Assembly (NCBI RefSeq): GCF_024267655.1
Contig: NZ_CP100595.1
Coordinates: 1,984,001 to 2,048,000, forward strand
Source: Arcobacter roscoffensis
GTDB taxonomy: Bacteria; Campylobacterota; Campylobacteria; Campylobacterales; Arcobacteraceae
Direction: 5' to 3'
Length of the DNA: 64,000 nucleotides
Positions 15,351 to 23,315 of this stretch are shown here, in pieces. A program made the position numbers and the translations under genes. The notes under the pieces are model-generated. The model was not told the origin of the DNA. It made no database searches and saw only the letters and a list, made by a program, of their open reading frames with translations. How positions within the stretch are numbered: the stretch's first letter is position 1; each line of letters starts with the position of its first letter.

Positions 15351-17857
15351 GTCACTACTTCACTCAACAAATAATTTATAACCCCTTTATTTTTAAAATA
15401 CTCTAACTCTAAATCATTTAGAAGTTTTACTTGAACTTCTATGATTTCAAGCTCATCAAATCTTTTTATTTTTATTTCTATTTTGCTATTTGAAGTTATA
15501 TTTTCACAATCTATTGAAATAGTTTCATGACCTTTTAGTTTTAAACTTTCAATATCATCCTCTATAAAACATAAAGGAAGAATTCCCATTTTTACTAAGT
15601 CTGCTCTATGTTCTTCATCAAAAGATTTTGCAATCACACAGTTTACTCCTAAAAGCTTTGTAGCTTTAGCAGCCCAATCTGTAGACTCTCCTAGTCCATA
15701 GTTTTGCCCTGCTATTAAAACTAAATCATGGTTTTGCTCTTTCATTCTATGGCAAAACTCATATATTGGTAAAACTTCATAAGAGTCAAAGTCTTTTGTA
15801 TATCCACCCTCTTTTGGTAACACCATCTTATTTTTTACACTTATATTTGAAAATGCCCCTCTTTTTAACAACTCACTATTTGATCTTCGTTTAGAAAAAG
15901 TATTAAATTCATCAGGTCGTAAACCCTTATCAAGTAAATAAAACGCAGCAGGAGAGTATGGTGGGATATTTCCACTAGGTGAGATAAGTTCACTTTCCAT
16001 ATTATCACCCAATAAAGCCACTATTTTTGCATCTTTTATTTCTAAGTTTTCTTTATCTATTATATGATAATCAGATTTTTGAATATAACTAGACTCATCA
16101 TTCCAAGGGTAAGTTTCACTTTCTTTACACTCAATACCTTGCCAATACTCATCACCTTTAAATACATCCTTATAAACATTTTCATACATTTGGCTACTTA
16201 TTTTTGATAAGTAGTCATTTACTTCTGAGATACTAGGCCATAAATCACTTAAAAATATATCTGTATTAATAGGCTCTTTTGTAACTGAAAAATTCATATT
16301 TCCTTTTAAACAATAAGCCACAACTAAAGCAGGAGACATTAACCAATTTGATCTTACTTGATCCCTTGATAAGCTTTCTAAATCAACTCCTGAATTTACA
16401 GATGATACATTTAGGTTAAACTTTTGGATATCTAAAACAACACTTTCTCTTAGCTCGTGGGTGTCACTTGCTAAATCTAAACTATTTATATCAACTATTT
16501 TAAAACCTAATTGCTCAAAATACTTCAATAAATCCAACTCTTCTAAATAGTTCTTTATTACAAGTGAGCCTAAAGTTAAACTTCTTTTGATGTTTTTATT
16601 TATTGTAAGATTTAGCATACAAGCTTTTTTTGCAAGCAAGCCTGCTTGAATTAGTAAAGTAGGATTTGAAGTTAAAGTACATGAAACAATATTTGCTAAA
16701 ACTATATCATTGTCTTTTACAAAGTTTCCTATTTTAAAAGATTGAAGTTTTGAGGGTACATGCTCAACTGTTACTCTTTGCTCTTCACTTTTAGGTCCAG
16801 AAACTAAGGGTTTTATTTTTGAAAGTTCAAATATAAACTTTTTATCATAATCAAAGTCCCAAATATCTATAGAGTTATTAAATAAACCTTGCTTTTGAAA
16901 ATAAGTTTTTATTAAAGTAGCGTCAACACCTCTTGTTTTCTCAATAAAATCAATTGTATTATTATCAATACAAAAGTATCCACAAGCAGCTCCACACTCA
17001 ACAACTATTTGTGATAAATATGCCCTATCTTCAACTGAAATATTTTTTATTCCAGGTCCAAAAAACTCTATTATGGTATCACTTAAATCATCTTTTTCTA
17101 AAAGAGTTGATAGATTTAGTGTTGCATCTAAGATACTAACCCCTTGGGCTAGTGAACCAACAACCTCAACTCCTATTACTTTTGGAATGTGCATTTTTAC
17201 TTTTGGCTCTAAAATAACACCTTGAGTTTCCAAAGTATTTAACTTCCAAGCTAAAATACCTAAAGAGTTTGTCATCGTAGCATTAAAATCAGTTCCAACA
17301 ACACTTTCAGGGCATAAAAATATTTTCTCTTCTGAAGCTTTTACATCAAGCATAGTTACTAAGTGTTCTAAATTTACTTGATGATAAATACCAAAGCCAG
17401 GGGGAACTACTGTTAAGTTTTCATATCTATTTTCACACCATTTTATAAAGTGATGTCTTTGTTTGTTTCTTTGCATAGATTTATCTTGATTATCATCTAC
17501 ACTATCTTTTACAACTAAGTCTAAAGGAATTTTTGGTTTTACAAAATCTTTATTTTCTAAATTTTGCCTATCTTCATTTAGTGAACTTAAATCAACTAAA
17601 ACAGGAACTCCATAATAATCATCCATTATTGCTCTATTTGGATAAAAGCTAATTCTTCTAAAACTATTTCTTTTTATAAAAGCATCAAGAATATAGTTTA
17701 AGTTCTCTTCTTGTTCATTTCTGATATTAGCTTCTAAAAGCAGTTTCAAACTAGCAGGCAGTCTTCTTAAAGATAAATCAGAGTCAATTATCTTTTTTAA
17801 GTCATAATAAAAAAAAGTATTGCCATTAAACTCAAAACTACTTATAAACTTATTCAA
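15341..17857 (-). CDS. AcnA-like aconitase-fold protein with degenerate active site
   Basis: 838 residues with clear AcnA-type homology throughout ('VVPPGFGIYHQVNLEHL', 'SPALVVAYCLKG', 'DWAAKATKLLGV', 'KMGILPL'), but hallmark residues are gone. Of the three Fe-S cysteines only C393 in 'SCTLTSNP' remains; the 'GYGCTTCIGNSG' segment is replaced by 'DINSLDLASDTHEL'. The catalytic His of 'TDSHT' is Asn192 ('TDFNAT'). The Ser-Ser-Arg of 'GSSRDWAAKG' reads Glu-Ser-Thr (724-726). 'GDSVTTDHISPAG' reads 'GDNMESELISPSG', and 'GNRNFEGR' is missing. The frame is open, so it seems maintained as a pseudoenzyme or for a different role. Starts with TTG after AAGGAA. The true TCA enzyme (AcnB in this phylum) is not in the window. 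Confidence 0.85.
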   Translation of the reverse strand: MNKFISSFEFNGNTFFYYDLKKIIDSDLSLRRLPASLKLLLEANIRNEQEENLNYILDAFIKRNSFRRISFYPNRAIMDDYYGVPVLVDLSSLNEDRQNLENKDFVKPKIPLDLVVKDSVDDNQDKSMQRNKQRHHFIKWCENRYENLTVVPPGFGIYHQVNLEHLVTMLDVKASEEKIFLCPESVVGTDFNATMTNSLGILAWKLNTLETQGVILEPKVKMHIPKVIGVEVVGSLAQGVSILDATLNLSTLLEKDDLSDTIIEFFGPGIKNISVEDRAYLSQIVVECGAACGYFCIDNNTIDFIEKTRGVDATLIKTYFQKQGLFNNSIDIWDFDYDKKFIFELSKIKPLVSGPKSEEQRVTVEHVPSKLQSFKIGNFVKDNDIVLANIVSCTLTSNPTLLIQAGLLAKKACMLNLTINKNIKRSLTLGSLVIKNYLEELDLLKYFEQLGFKIVDINSLDLASDTHELRESVVLDIQKFNLNVSSVNSGVDLESLSRDQVRSNWLMSPALVVAYCLKGNMNFSVTKEPINTDIFLSDLWPSISEVNDYLSKISSQMYENVYKDVFKGDEYWQGIECKESETYPWNDESSYIQKSDYHIIDKENLEIKDAKIVALLGDNMESELISPSGNIPPYSPAAFYLLDKGLRPDEFNTFSKRRSNSELLKRGAFSNISVKNKMVLPKEGGYTKDFDSYEVLPIYEFCHRMKEQNHDLVLIAGQNYGLGESTDWAAKATKLLGVNCVIAKSFDEEHRADLVKMGILPLCFIEDDIESLKLKGHETISIDCENITSNSKIEIKIKRFDELEIIEVQVKLLNDLELEYFKNKGVINYLLSEVVTGE

Positions 17858-17917
17858 GAGTATTCCTTAAATTACTATATATTATTAATATTAAGATAAC
17901 TAAGTTATGGTTAATAA

Positions 17918-18418
17918 CTATTTAAAAATAGTAAATAAACTTGAGTAAAGAAAGATAATAAAGAAAAAAGATGCAAGAACTATCAAAACATCAATTAAGA
18001 TTTTTTTATTTTCTTCTTTTCTTGTGGATGAAGTATAAAGTTTTTTTATAAAGTTTTGATTTTCTTCTTCTTGTTGTATTTTTAAACTATTTATTTTTCC
18101 CAAAGAAGTGTAAGAAATAGTTTTGAGTAAAGCTATCCAAAATGCTAATATCATAGGTAAAAGTAGCCAATCTTGTTTAAAAAAGGCTATCAAAAAAGAG
18201 CCTGTAAAACCTGTGATATAAAAATAGATTACTGTATTATATGAAAAATAGTAATTTCTTCTTAAAAAGAAAAACATACTAAAGCATACAAGCATTAAAA
18301 TAGAGCTAATACCTACTGCTTTATAAGTGGAGTAATCCAAAATTTGAAAAATTGCAATTGTTAATGGCACCATTGCTATTAAGGCATAAGGCCATTGTAT
18401 CTTAGTGTTTAAATTCAT
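17918..18418 (-). CDS. Multi-spanning membrane protein of unknown function
   Basis: 166 residues with about four hydrophobic segments in the first 105 residues (for example 'YALIAMVPLTIAIFQIL', 'ISSILMLVCFSMFFFL', 'FTGSFLIAFF'), then a charged cytoplasmic-type loop ('QQEEENQNFIKKLY', 'TRKEENKK') and a final helix 'LIVLASFFFIIFLYSSLF'. No family recognised. It is transcribed toward the aconitase-like gene with 60 bp between them and is divergent from uvrA. Confidence 0.7.
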   Translation of the reverse strand: MNLNTKIQWPYALIAMVPLTIAIFQILDYSTYKAVGISSILMLVCFSMFFFLRRNYYFSYNTVIYFYITGFTGSFLIAFFKQDWLLLPMILAFWIALLKTISYTSLGKINSLKIQQEEENQNFIKKLYTSSTRKEENKKILIDVLIVLASFFFIIFLYSSLFTIFK

Positions 18419-18485
18419 TTTAAGCCATTCTTTTATTATTTACTATTATATATTTTATTTTATAAAACTTCCTTTATCGATAATT

Positions 18486-18505
18486 ATACATATGTATCAT
18501 ATAAT
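18486..18505 (+). promoter_or_regulatory. uvrA promoter region with a 12-bp palindrome
   Basis: ATACATATGTAT is a perfect palindrome two bases upstream of a TATAAT -10 box (18500-18505), where the core promoter would be occluded by a bound protein. The start codon is 31 bp further on, preceded by AAAGG. No regulator can be assigned. Confidence 0.4.
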
Positions 18506-18535
18506 ACTAGCTTCAAAAATTCAAAGGTTATATTT

Positions 18536-21358
18536 ATGCAAGATACTATTAAGATTTTTAACGCAAAAGAAAACAATTTAAAAAATATAGATTTAGAGAT
18601 ACCAAAAAATAAGCTTATTGTATTTACAGGACTTTCAGGGTCTGGTAAATCTACACTAGCTTTTGATACATTATACGCAGAAGGTCAAAGACGATATATA
18701 GAGTCACTATCAGCATATGCAAGACAGTTCTTAGACAAGGTTGGGAAACCCGATGTTGAAAGAATTGAGGGATTAACTCCTGCAATTGCTATTGATCAAA
18801 AGACAACATCAAAAAACCCAAGATCAACAGTCGGAACGATTACAGAAGTTTATGATTACTTTAGACTTTTATATGCAAGAGTTGGGAAACAACACTGTCA
18901 CCAGTGTGGAGAGCCTATTTCAGAGATGAGTGCTTCTGATATTATTGAGCAAGTTTTAAAACTACCTGATAATTCAAAAGTAGTTTTATTAGCTCCTTTG
19001 ATTAATAGAAAAAAAGGTACATTTGCTGATTTACTAGAAAGTCTTAGAGGAAAAGGTTATGTAAGAGCCATGATTGATGGCGTTATGGCTAGACTTGATG
19101 AAGATATAGAACTAGAAAAAAATAAAATGCACACTATTAAAGTAGTAATTGATAGAGTTGTAGTAAAAGAAGAAAATAAAGAAAGAATTGCCCAAGATGT
19201 AGAAAAAGGTCTAAAAGAGTCTTATGGAGAACTTGAAATTGAAGTTTTAAATCATGAAGATGTTGGAGTAGAGAAACATATACATTATAGTGAACACATG
19301 GCATGTTTTTCTTGTAAAATCTCTTTTGAACCACTAGAGCCTTTATCATTCTCATTTAACTCACCAAAAGGAGCTTGTACTTCTTGTGATGGTTTAGGAA
19401 TAAGATATGCTTTAGATATGAAAAAAGTTGTAAATGAAGATTTACCTTTAGAAGATGGAGCTATTAGAATTATCTATGGCTTTAATAAAGGTTTTTATTT
19501 CAAAATGCTTATAGCTTATTGTGAAGCTGCAAAGATTGACACTACTATTCCTTTTAGAGACTTACCACAACATCAACAAAAAGCTGTTTTACATGGTGGA
19601 GTTGAAGAAGCTAAATTTACTTGGAAAAGACACAATCTTACTAGAAAATGGGAAGGTATAGTAAAATTAGCCTATGACATGATAAAAGATGAAAAAGATA
19701 TGGCTGAATATATGACTGAAAAAGTTTGTGACTCATGTAATGGAAATAGACTAAAGCCCTCTTCTCAAAGTGTTATTGTTGCAGATAAAACAATAGGTGA
19801 TGTTATAAATAAACCTATTGAAGAAGCCCATGCCTTTTTCCAAGATGAAAAAAACTTTGAATACTTCAATCCTCAAGAAAAAATGATTGCAGCACCGATT
19901 TTAAAAGAGATAAAAGAGAGAATTTTCTTCTTACATGATGTAGGACTTGGATATATTACTTTAGGAAGAGATGCAAGGACTATTTCAGGTGGCGAAGCCC
20001 AAAGAATTAGAGTTGCTTCTCAGATTGGTTCTGGTCTTACAGGTGTTATGTATGTGCTTGATGAACCTTCAATTGGTTTACACGAAAGAGATACAAATAA
20101 ACTTATTAAAACACTAAAAGCCTTACAAGAAAAAGGTAATACTGTAATAGTAGTTGAGCATGACAAAGAGACTATTGAAGCTTCTGATTTTATAGTTGAT
20201 ATTGGTCCAAATGCTGGTAAATATGGTGGAGAGGTTGTATTTGCTGGTACTTTAAAACAAATGCAAAAAGCCAAAACTTTAACAGCCCAATATATGACTG
20301 GAAAGAAAAAGATAGATTATGTTCATAATAGACCACAAGAAGAGTTTATTAAAATCAAAAATGTAACTATTAATAATATTAAAGATTTAGATGTTCAAAT
20401 TCCACTTAAAAATCTTTGTGCTATTACAGGGGTTTCGGGAAGTGGTAAATCATCTCTTATATTACAAACACTTTTACCAGTTGCAAAAGAGCTTTTAAAT
20501 CATGCTAAAAAAGTTAAAAAAGTTGATGGTGTAGAAATTGAAGGTTTAGAAAGTCTTGATAAAGTAATCTACCTTGACCAAAGTCCTATTGGAAGAACTC
20601 CAAGAAGTAATCCAGCAACTTATACAGGTCTTATGGATGAAATAAGAACACTATTTTCTAAAACAAAAGAAGCACAACTTAGAGGTTATAAAATAGGAAG
20701 ATTCTCATTTAATGTTAAAGGCGGAAGATGTGAGAAGTGTCAAGGTGAAGGTGAAATAAAAATCGAAATGCACTTCTTACCAGATATTATGGTTAAGTGT
20801 GATGATTGTGGTGGTCAAAGATATAACCCTCAAACTTTAGAGATTTTATATAAAGGTAAAAATATATCTGATGTTTTAAATATGAGTGTTAGTGAAGCCT
20901 TAGAATTCTTTGTAAAAGTACCTAAAATTCATGCTAAACTAAAAACATTAACAGATGTAGGTCTTGGATATATTACTTTAGGTCAAAATGCAGTAACACT
21001 ATCAGGTGGTGAGGCTCAAAGAATTAAACTATCAAAAGAGTTAAGTAAAAAAGATACAGGAAATACATTATATGTATTAGATGAACCAACTACTGGTCTT
21101 CACTTTGCTGATGTTGATAGACTTACAAAAGTTTTACACCATTTAGTTGATTTAGGAAACTCTGTATTAGTTATTGAGCATAATTTAGATGTTGTTAAAA
21201 ACTCTGACTGGGTTATTGATATAGGACCTGAGGGTGGTAATAAAGGTGGTTCACTTGTGGATGAGGGAACACCTGAACAATTAGCTTCAAGACATAAAAA
21301 AACTGGCTCTTATACAGGATACTATTTAGAAAAAGAACTTGAAGAAATGAAAAGATAA
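18536..21358 (+). CDS. uvrA: Excinuclease ABC subunit A
   Basis: DNA-damage recognition ATPase of nucleotide excision repair. The 940 residues carry two ABC modules: Walker A 'GLSGSGKST' near residue 32 and 'GVSGSGKSS' near 635, signature motifs 'SGGEAQRIRVASQIG' and 'SGGEAQRIKLSKEL', and zinc-binding cysteine clusters ('CHQCGEP', 'CEKCQGEGEIKIEM', 'CDDCGGQRYNP'). Full length for the family. Its stop overlaps the ATG of the DUF309 gene (TAATG). Confidence 0.98.
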   Translation: MQDTIKIFNAKENNLKNIDLEIPKNKLIVFTGLSGSGKSTLAFDTLYAEGQRRYIESLSAYARQFLDKVGKPDVERIEGLTPAIAIDQKTTSKNPRSTVGTITEVYDYFRLLYARVGKQHCHQCGEPISEMSASDIIEQVLKLPDNSKVVLLAPLINRKKGTFADLLESLRGKGYVRAMIDGVMARLDEDIELEKNKMHTIKVVIDRVVVKEENKERIAQDVEKGLKESYGELEIEVLNHEDVGVEKHIHYSEHMACFSCKISFEPLEPLSFSFNSPKGACTSCDGLGIRYALDMKKVVNEDLPLEDGAIRIIYGFNKGFYFKMLIAYCEAAKIDTTIPFRDLPQHQQKAVLHGGVEEAKFTWKRHNLTRKWEGIVKLAYDMIKDEKDMAEYMTEKVCDSCNGNRLKPSSQSVIVADKTIGDVINKPIEEAHAFFQDEKNFEYFNPQEKMIAAPILKEIKERIFFLHDVGLGYITLGRDARTISGGEAQRIRVASQIGSGLTGVMYVLDEPSIGLHERDTNKLIKTLKALQEKGNTVIVVEHDKETIEASDFIVDIGPNAGKYGGEVVFAGTLKQMQKAKTLTAQYMTGKKKIDYVHNRPQEEFIKIKNVTINNIKDLDVQIPLKNLCAITGVSGSGKSSLILQTLLPVAKELLNHAKKVKKVDGVEIEGLESLDKVIYLDQSPIGRTPRSNPATYTGLMDEIRTLFSKTKEAQLRGYKIGRFSFNVKGGRCEKCQGEGEIKIEMHFLPDIMVKCDDCGGQRYNPQTLEILYKGKNISDVLNMSVSEALEFFVKVPKIHAKLKTLTDVGLGYITLGQNAVTLSGGEAQRIKLSKELSKKDTGNTLYVLDEPTTGLHFADVDRLTKVLHHLVDLGNSVLVIEHNLDVVKNSDWVIDIGPEGGNKGGSLVDEGTPEQLASRHKKTGSYTGYYLEKELEEMKR

Positions 21359-21726
21359 TGAAAATAGATTATTCAGTATTTAATCAAAAAACAGCAATAG
21401 ATAGATTTATCTTTGCTGTTGAAGAGGGTTATTATAGAGAAGCCCATGAACTTCTTGAAGATGATTGGAATGAATATAAAAGATTAGGTTTAAAGAAAAA
21501 AGCTTTAGCACTTAAAGGTTTAATAAATGGTGCAACAGCACTTGCTTTGTTTCATATCAAAAAAAGACCCCATGCTTATGCAAAAGTATGGCCTGTTTTT
21601 ATAAAATACATGCCTTTATTAGAAGAAGTTGAGTTGGAAAATAAAGATAAGTTTTATTATGCAAGAGATTTATTAATAAAACTTAATAAAAAAATAGAAA
21701 ATAAAAGCCAAGCTATTTTAGCTTGA
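21358..21726 (+). CDS. DUF309 domain protein
   Basis: 122 residues, mostly helical. The segment 'EGYYREAHELLEDDWNEYK' is the characteristic HxxLExxW-type motif of DUF309, and the 'KGLINGATALALFHIKKRPHA' that follows fits the same family. The biochemical role of DUF309 is unknown to me. Translational coupling with uvrA through TAATG means the two are co-expressed. The gene ends inside a bidirectional terminator. Confidence 0.85.
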   Translation: MKIDYSVFNQKTAIDRFIFAVEEGYYREAHELLEDDWNEYKRLGLKKKALALKGLINGATALALFHIKKRPHAYAKVWPVFIKYMPLLEEVELENKDKFYYARDLLIKLNKKIENKSQAILA

Positions 21727-21731
21727 CTTTT
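21703..21731. terminator. Bidirectional terminator between convergent genes
   Basis: AAAAG-C-CAAGCTA, loop TTT, TAGCTTG-A-CTTTT: a 12-bp stem with one mismatch, with A/T flanks acting as the U-tract in either direction. It overlaps the stop codons of both neighbours. Confidence 0.8.
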
Positions 21732-22089
21732 ATGAAGCACTCTCTTTAGCTTGATTCATTAAAAAAGCTTTTAATTTCATCATATCTTCTGTAGGAAACT
21801 GATTTTCAGACTCCCCTCTTTGTGTTCTCACATAAAAATCTTTTGAAGAACTATTAAATCCAAAGTTCATATTAGTTAATGTATATTCATAACTATTAGA
21901 TGCTGTTTCATTTTTTGCTTTTTCAACTTGCGCAGCTTCACCTGCTTTTAAGAACTCTTCTCTTCTAAGCTCAGATAAATTGTTTCTTTCACCAAGTTTT
22001 GAAGTTTGAGTTGAGGCATGTACTTGTTCTAATTCAATTGTTTTATTGTCCCTAAATTGGTCAATATTTGATATTAATCCATATTCCAT
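21730..22089 (-). CDS. Conserved-looking small cytoplasmic protein, unknown
   Basis: 119 residues, no signal or membrane helix. The N-terminal half is charged and probably disordered or helical ('LSELRREEFLKAGEAAQVEKA'). The C-terminal half reads 'NFGFNSSSKDFYVRTQRG' then 'FPTEDMMKLKAFLMNQ', a pattern loosely reminiscent of FlaG-type flagellar proteins (beta strand followed by a short helix), but the match is too weak for a call. A consensus promoter lies 38-67 bp upstream, and the ATG has an AAAAGGAG SD. Confidence 0.65.
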   Translation of the reverse strand: MEYGLISNIDQFRDNKTIELEQVHASTQTSKLGERNNLSELRREEFLKAGEAAQVEKAKNETASNSYEYTLTNMNFGFNSSSKDFYVRTQRGESENQFPTEDMMKLKAFLMNQAKESAS

Positions 22090-22126
22090 AACATACTCCT
22101 TTTATTAAAACTCGCTTAATAAATTT

Positions 22127-22156
22127 ATTATACACAATTATGCTTATGTTTGTCAA
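22127..22156 (-). promoter_or_regulatory. Consensus sigma-70 promoter
   Basis: Minus strand TTGACA, an 18-bp spacer and TATAAT, about 38 bp upstream of the start codon of the small cytoplasmic protein gene. It is among the best -35/-10 pairs in the window. Confidence 0.75.
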
Positions 22157-22215
22157 AAATTAAGTTTATTTTGATATGATTAGTTACTATTTTTTTTAAT
22201 TTAAAGGAGTCTTTA

Positions 22216-22275
22216 TTGGAAGATAATTCCCCGAGGTGCAGTTTTATACAAAGTGAGCCCCAATGGAAATATTAG
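22216..22275 (+). CDS. Possible 19-codon upstream ORF overlapping the CNNM gene start
   Basis: TTG with a strong SD (AAAGGAG, 6 bp upstream) opens a frame encoding MEDNSPRCSFIQSEPQWKY and stopping 10 bp beyond the ATG of the CNNM/CorC-type gene in another frame. Ribosomes ending here could couple or block initiation on the main gene. It resembles leader-peptide arrangements upstream of Mg2+ transport genes in other bacteria, but no conservation evidence is available. Confidence 0.35.
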   Translation: MEDNSPRCSFIQSEPQWKY

Positions 22276-23315
22276 TCTTACTATTCTTAGTAGTTGTTGG
22301 AACATCTTTCTTATGTTCTATTTTAGAATCAATCCTACTTTCAACTAATGTATCATACATTTCTGTTCTTGAAAACAAGAATCCAAGTGCAGGAAAGCTT
22401 CTTAAAAAACTTAAAACAGATATTGACAGTTCTATTGCTTCAATTTTGATTTTAAATACTATTGCAAATACTTTAGGTGCAACTGCAATTGGTGTTCAAG
22501 CTCAAAATGTATTTGGTGGTGATAAAACACTAGTAATGGTAACTTCAATTGTTTTAACATTCTTGATTCTGTTTTTTGCTGAAATAATTCCCAAAACAAT
22601 AGGTGCAGTTTATTGGAAGCAACTAGCTCCTCTTGCAGGAAGAATTATAAATATGTTTATTTTCGTAACATACCCTATTATTAAAATTACACAGTTTGTA
22701 ACTAAAAAAATAGGTTCAGATAACAGTGACTCAATATCAAGAGAAGAGCTTATACACTCCACTTTACTGAGTGAAGAGGAAGGTGTTATTGGTGATTTAG
22801 AATCAGATATTATTGAAAATACTTTAACTTTAAACAATATGAAGATTAAAGAGATTTTAACACCTAGGTCTGTAGTATATGCAGTGGATAAAGAAACTTC
22901 AATAAAAGATATTATTGAAGATAAGAGAACTTTTAAGTTCTCAAGAGTTCCTGTATATGATGAAAGCATTGATAATATTGTGGGTTTAGTTCTAACTAAA
23001 AAACTATTCAAACAAGCTATCATAGATCAGGATGTTAGTATTGAATCAATAATGAAACCTGTAATTTCATTAAATGAGAACATTCCTGTTTCAAAAGCAT
23101 TAAATATGTTTATCCAAAAAAAGGAACATATGTTTATTGTTGCTGATTCTTATGATCAAACTGAAGGTATTGTTACATTAGAAGATTGTATCGAGACACT
23201 TCTAGGATTAGAAATAATGGATGAGTCTGATACTACAGCTGATATGAGAAGACTTGCTTTAAATAAAATGAAAGCAAAGAGAAAAGAGAAGGAGAGAGAA
23301 AAAAATGAGTTCTAA
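22263..23315 (+). CDS. CNNM/CorC-type protein (DUF21 plus CBS pair)
   Basis: Predicted magnesium/cobalt-handling membrane protein, often annotated as hemolysin. 350 residues: DUF21 transmembrane domain (about 1-160, three or four helices, 'SILESILLS' and 'FAEIIPKTIGAVYW'), then a CBS pair (about 195-310, 'ILTPRSVVYAVD', 'VTLEDCIETLLGLEI') and a charged tail without the CorC-HlyC domain. A paralogue of similar length lies at 46381. The ATG has a weak SD within a possible upstream ORF. It overlaps the carbonic anhydrase gene by 11 bp. Confidence 0.88.
   Translation: MEILVLLFLVVVGTSFLCSILESILLSTNVSYISVLENKNPSAGKLLKKLKTDIDSSIASILILNTIANTLGATAIGVQAQNVFGGDKTLVMVTSIVLTFLILFFAEIIPKTIGAVYWKQLAPLAGRIINMFIFVTYPIIKITQFVTKKIGSDNSDSISREELIHSTLLSEEEGVIGDLESDIIENTLTLNNMKIKEILTPRSVVYAVDKETSIKDIIEDKRTFKFSRVPVYDESIDNIVGLVLTKKLFKQAIIDQDVSIESIMKPVISLNENIPVSKALNMFIQKKEHMFIVADSYDQTEGIVTLEDCIETLLGLEIMDESDTTADMRRLALNKMKAKRKEKEREKNEF

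Noticed and set aside
22205-22262. Metal riboswitch in the CNNM leader
   Set aside because: The leader is short and does not show the conserved loops of yybP-ykoY, NiCo or M-box RNAs that I know; an upstream ORF is the simpler reading.
22610-23023. 137-codon minus-strand frame
   Set aside because: Lies entirely within the CNNM-type gene on the other strand and has no recognisable domain or SD.
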